From Hyaloscypha bicolor E (lineage: Eukaryota > Ascomycota > Leotiomycetes > Helotiales > Hyaloscyphaceae): 64,000 nucleotides of DNA. The position numbers were made by a program, and so were the translations under genes. Location: contig NW_020194515.1 in assembly GCF_002865645.1 (NCBI RefSeq), positions 1,515,280 through 1,579,279 on the forward strand, given 5' to 3'. Numbering within the stretch: position 1 is the stretch's first letter; the number at the start of each line of letters is the position of its first letter. The notes below the pieces were generated by a model, which did not search any database, was not told where the DNA came from, and saw only the letters and a program-made list of their open reading frames with translations. Positions 62,237 through 64,000 of the stretch are shown piece after piece.

Positions 62237-64000
62237 AAACCACCACAATACTAATTAATATAAATCGTATTAATTAAAACTATACTATATACGCTAGGAA
62301 TCAATTCTATAGTCTCAAAATTATAATATCTTTATTATTAAGGAAGTTATAATATATGTAATTAAGCGAGTAAATATTTTTGCGCTTTATATAGTCTTTT
62401 TTTTTTACTTTGGCTGTCACGTGACTGTTCATATCACTGTTATTTCCGAGCAATATATAGTTGTATCATGTTTATGGCTGAAGAAAATTATTATTTGTGG
62501 TGGCGCGTTAATATAATTGCAATGCAAGCGAGTAAGATAAATAGTCATCTTCGGGAAAAAATTCCAGAATAGTCATTATTCTTGCGTGGCGTCTGATGTC
62601 TTTCGTGATATTCTTCCTGCTGGCGTCGATATGCGAGGTCGGTTCCATTAATCCAGAAACATTATAACTTATCTACGTTAACTCCATTATTTATTTGATA
62701 TCGTTCATTTTAGAGGCATTGCTTATCGCATTTAGATTCATTTTCATTAATTTCAGTTTATTTATGATGATGTGCGGATGATGAGATGTTAGATTGTTTT
62801 TATTTAGTGTTATTCGTATTTTCTATTGAGGAACTAATAGATCTATTCTCGCATAATAGAAAAAATGATAAAGGATCGGAAATTATCTTATGATATGGAT
62901 GAGATTATCATTAAATTTAGTTAAGGGATTAAGATAGCTGCGATTCATAGGAAAAATTAATAATTTCATCATTTAATGTGATCTTCGATGATTCTCATTA
63001 TATAATTACAAAAGGGATCAATTATCTGATAAGACCAAAATCCGTCGGATTGATGCCATATATAGATGATTTTTATCCATATCTTCAATCATTGATATAT
63101 ACTTTATATATTCAGAAAATAAATATAATCGAAATATAAATGCATAATAATTCCCTGAAGGGATTATTCAGATAAATATATAGATTCAAAATAATAAAGG
63201 ATAATTCATTAAAGATTATTCCCATAGATTTTCATCGAATAAACCAAAATAAATAGAAATAAGAATTCGGGAAATGAGAAAAGAATTTACATATATGGAA
63301 AGGATCCCTATCAATTAATTCAGGGAATTATTTCATTATGACTTTAATATCGAAAAAAATAAATTTTCTGCCATATCTAATATCCCCAGAACTCGGATCA
63401 TTGAACTCATAGAGCAATGAAAGATTAATATATATATGAAAATAGATTCAAGAATTACCGAAATGATTAAGGAAATAATTTGAAATTCTCTATATATTTC
63501 GGAGAAATCTTCGATCTTTATCATAATCATATAAATATAACTATTATATTTCTATGCTCTTTGAATGAGATCACAGACTATGATAGTCTCAGAAATAAAA
63601 ATAATATATCCTTATATCTGACAAAGATTTTACTTAAGTAAAATAATAGATGATCTATTTTCGAACACACCGATTAGCGCTTTTTCTCTCACATTTAGAA
63701 ATTCGGGATTAAATAATTGAATCAAATTATCAGACTTAATAATCTTAATACGGAAATATAAGTCTCCCAAAGGATATGACTAAATAATTATCAATGAACC
63801 TAATATCGAAAAAAATCGATCCTATTCGTTGATATGTTAATTTAATTCTCAATTTAATCGAGCGAACGCGAAGACTCTCCGAATATCTCCATCGATAATC
63901 TTCATAAATTTTTCCCATGAAACTAACCCAAATATCAATAATTCTATAATTATATTAATACCTCTTCTCGCCAATTGGACCCCCCCCCCGCCCCCGTCAG
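62237..64000. other. AT-rich DNA without a recognised gene
   Basis: Strongly AT-rich, but it keeps many TCGA, GATC and ATG/CAT steps, unlike the 13-36 kb block. GAATTATTTCATTATGACTT and ATATCGAAAAAAAT-type phrases recur with variation (about 63325-63360 and 63790-63820). The only longer frame is on the minus strand at 63336-63530 (64 residues, hydrophobic and repetitive), and I do not support it as a gene. The window ends in a run of C. Confidence 0.4.

Noticed and set aside
1..64000. CRISPR array or bacterial operons
   Set aside because: Spliced genes and RIP show a fungal genome. No array of equal repeats with unique spacers is present.

Overview
The window looks like a stretch of a filamentous ascomycete (Pezizomycotina) chromosome. 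Evidence: many short GT...AG introns (about 45-71 nt), a LaeA-like methyltransferase, a Zn2Cys6 regulator, fungal-type dual-kinase and kinase-TPR proteins, and a long AT-rich block almost free of CpA/TpG, as repeat-induced point mutation (RIP) leaves it. A helotialean (Leotiomycetes) host is my guess from the gene families. It is not proven by the sequence.

Layout. 0.7-12.6 kb is a GC-balanced gene block. It holds a six-intron methyltransferase (735-2105, -), a coiled-coil gene split by a non-autonomous hAT-like transposon (gene 2488-5322, -; element 2786-3956), HIS6 (6401-7278, -) divergent from the rRNA-processing gene FAF1 (7521-8424, +), a frameshifted pRiA4b-ORF3-like remnant (about 8833), and two intact paralogues of the split coiled-coil gene (9633-10505 and 11128-12609, +). 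13.1-36.06 kb is a nest of degenerate mobile DNA. A short terminal-inverted-repeat element was invaded by an LTR retrotransposon (13637-35973, 205-bp LTRs, TTAAT duplication). That element then received a copia-type element (about 15223-21740, -) and a Ty3/gypsy chromovirus-like element (24812-32638, 298-bp LTRs, CTAAT duplication). All are RIP-damaged.

36.06-49.0 kb is genic again. It has a hypothetical gene (38065-38857, -), a 954-residue protein with a kinase plus a C-terminal pseudokinase (39692-42604, +), a convergent and overlapping 1236-residue kinase-TPR protein (42517-46272, -), and a damaged CorA-like membrane protein gene (47197-49014, +). 49.04-50.9 kb is a second RIP-affected patch with an integrase remnant. 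51.5 kb has a 64-residue secreted cysteine-rich protein whose last two intron-exon units look like a tandem duplication. 53.07-53.94 kb is a putative Mutator-like or MITE element with a 10-bp duplication. 56.5-58.4 kb encodes a Zn2Cys6 protein. 58.5-59.0 kb is a second copy of the inverted-repeat element. 59.3-62.2 kb is a broken partial copy of the spliceosome gene RSE1/SF3B3. The last 1.7 kb is AT-rich and without a recognised gene.

There is no operon-like logic. HIS6/FAF1 share a 242-bp promoter and are housekeeping genes. The kinase, kinase-TPR and CorA-like genes together with the transposon nests give the look of an accessory compartment. The best candidates for undescribed biology are the three-member coiled-coil family with a shared C-terminal domain and the overlapping convergent kinase pair. 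All gene models are read by eye from splice consensus and family conservation, so exon edges may be off by a few bases.
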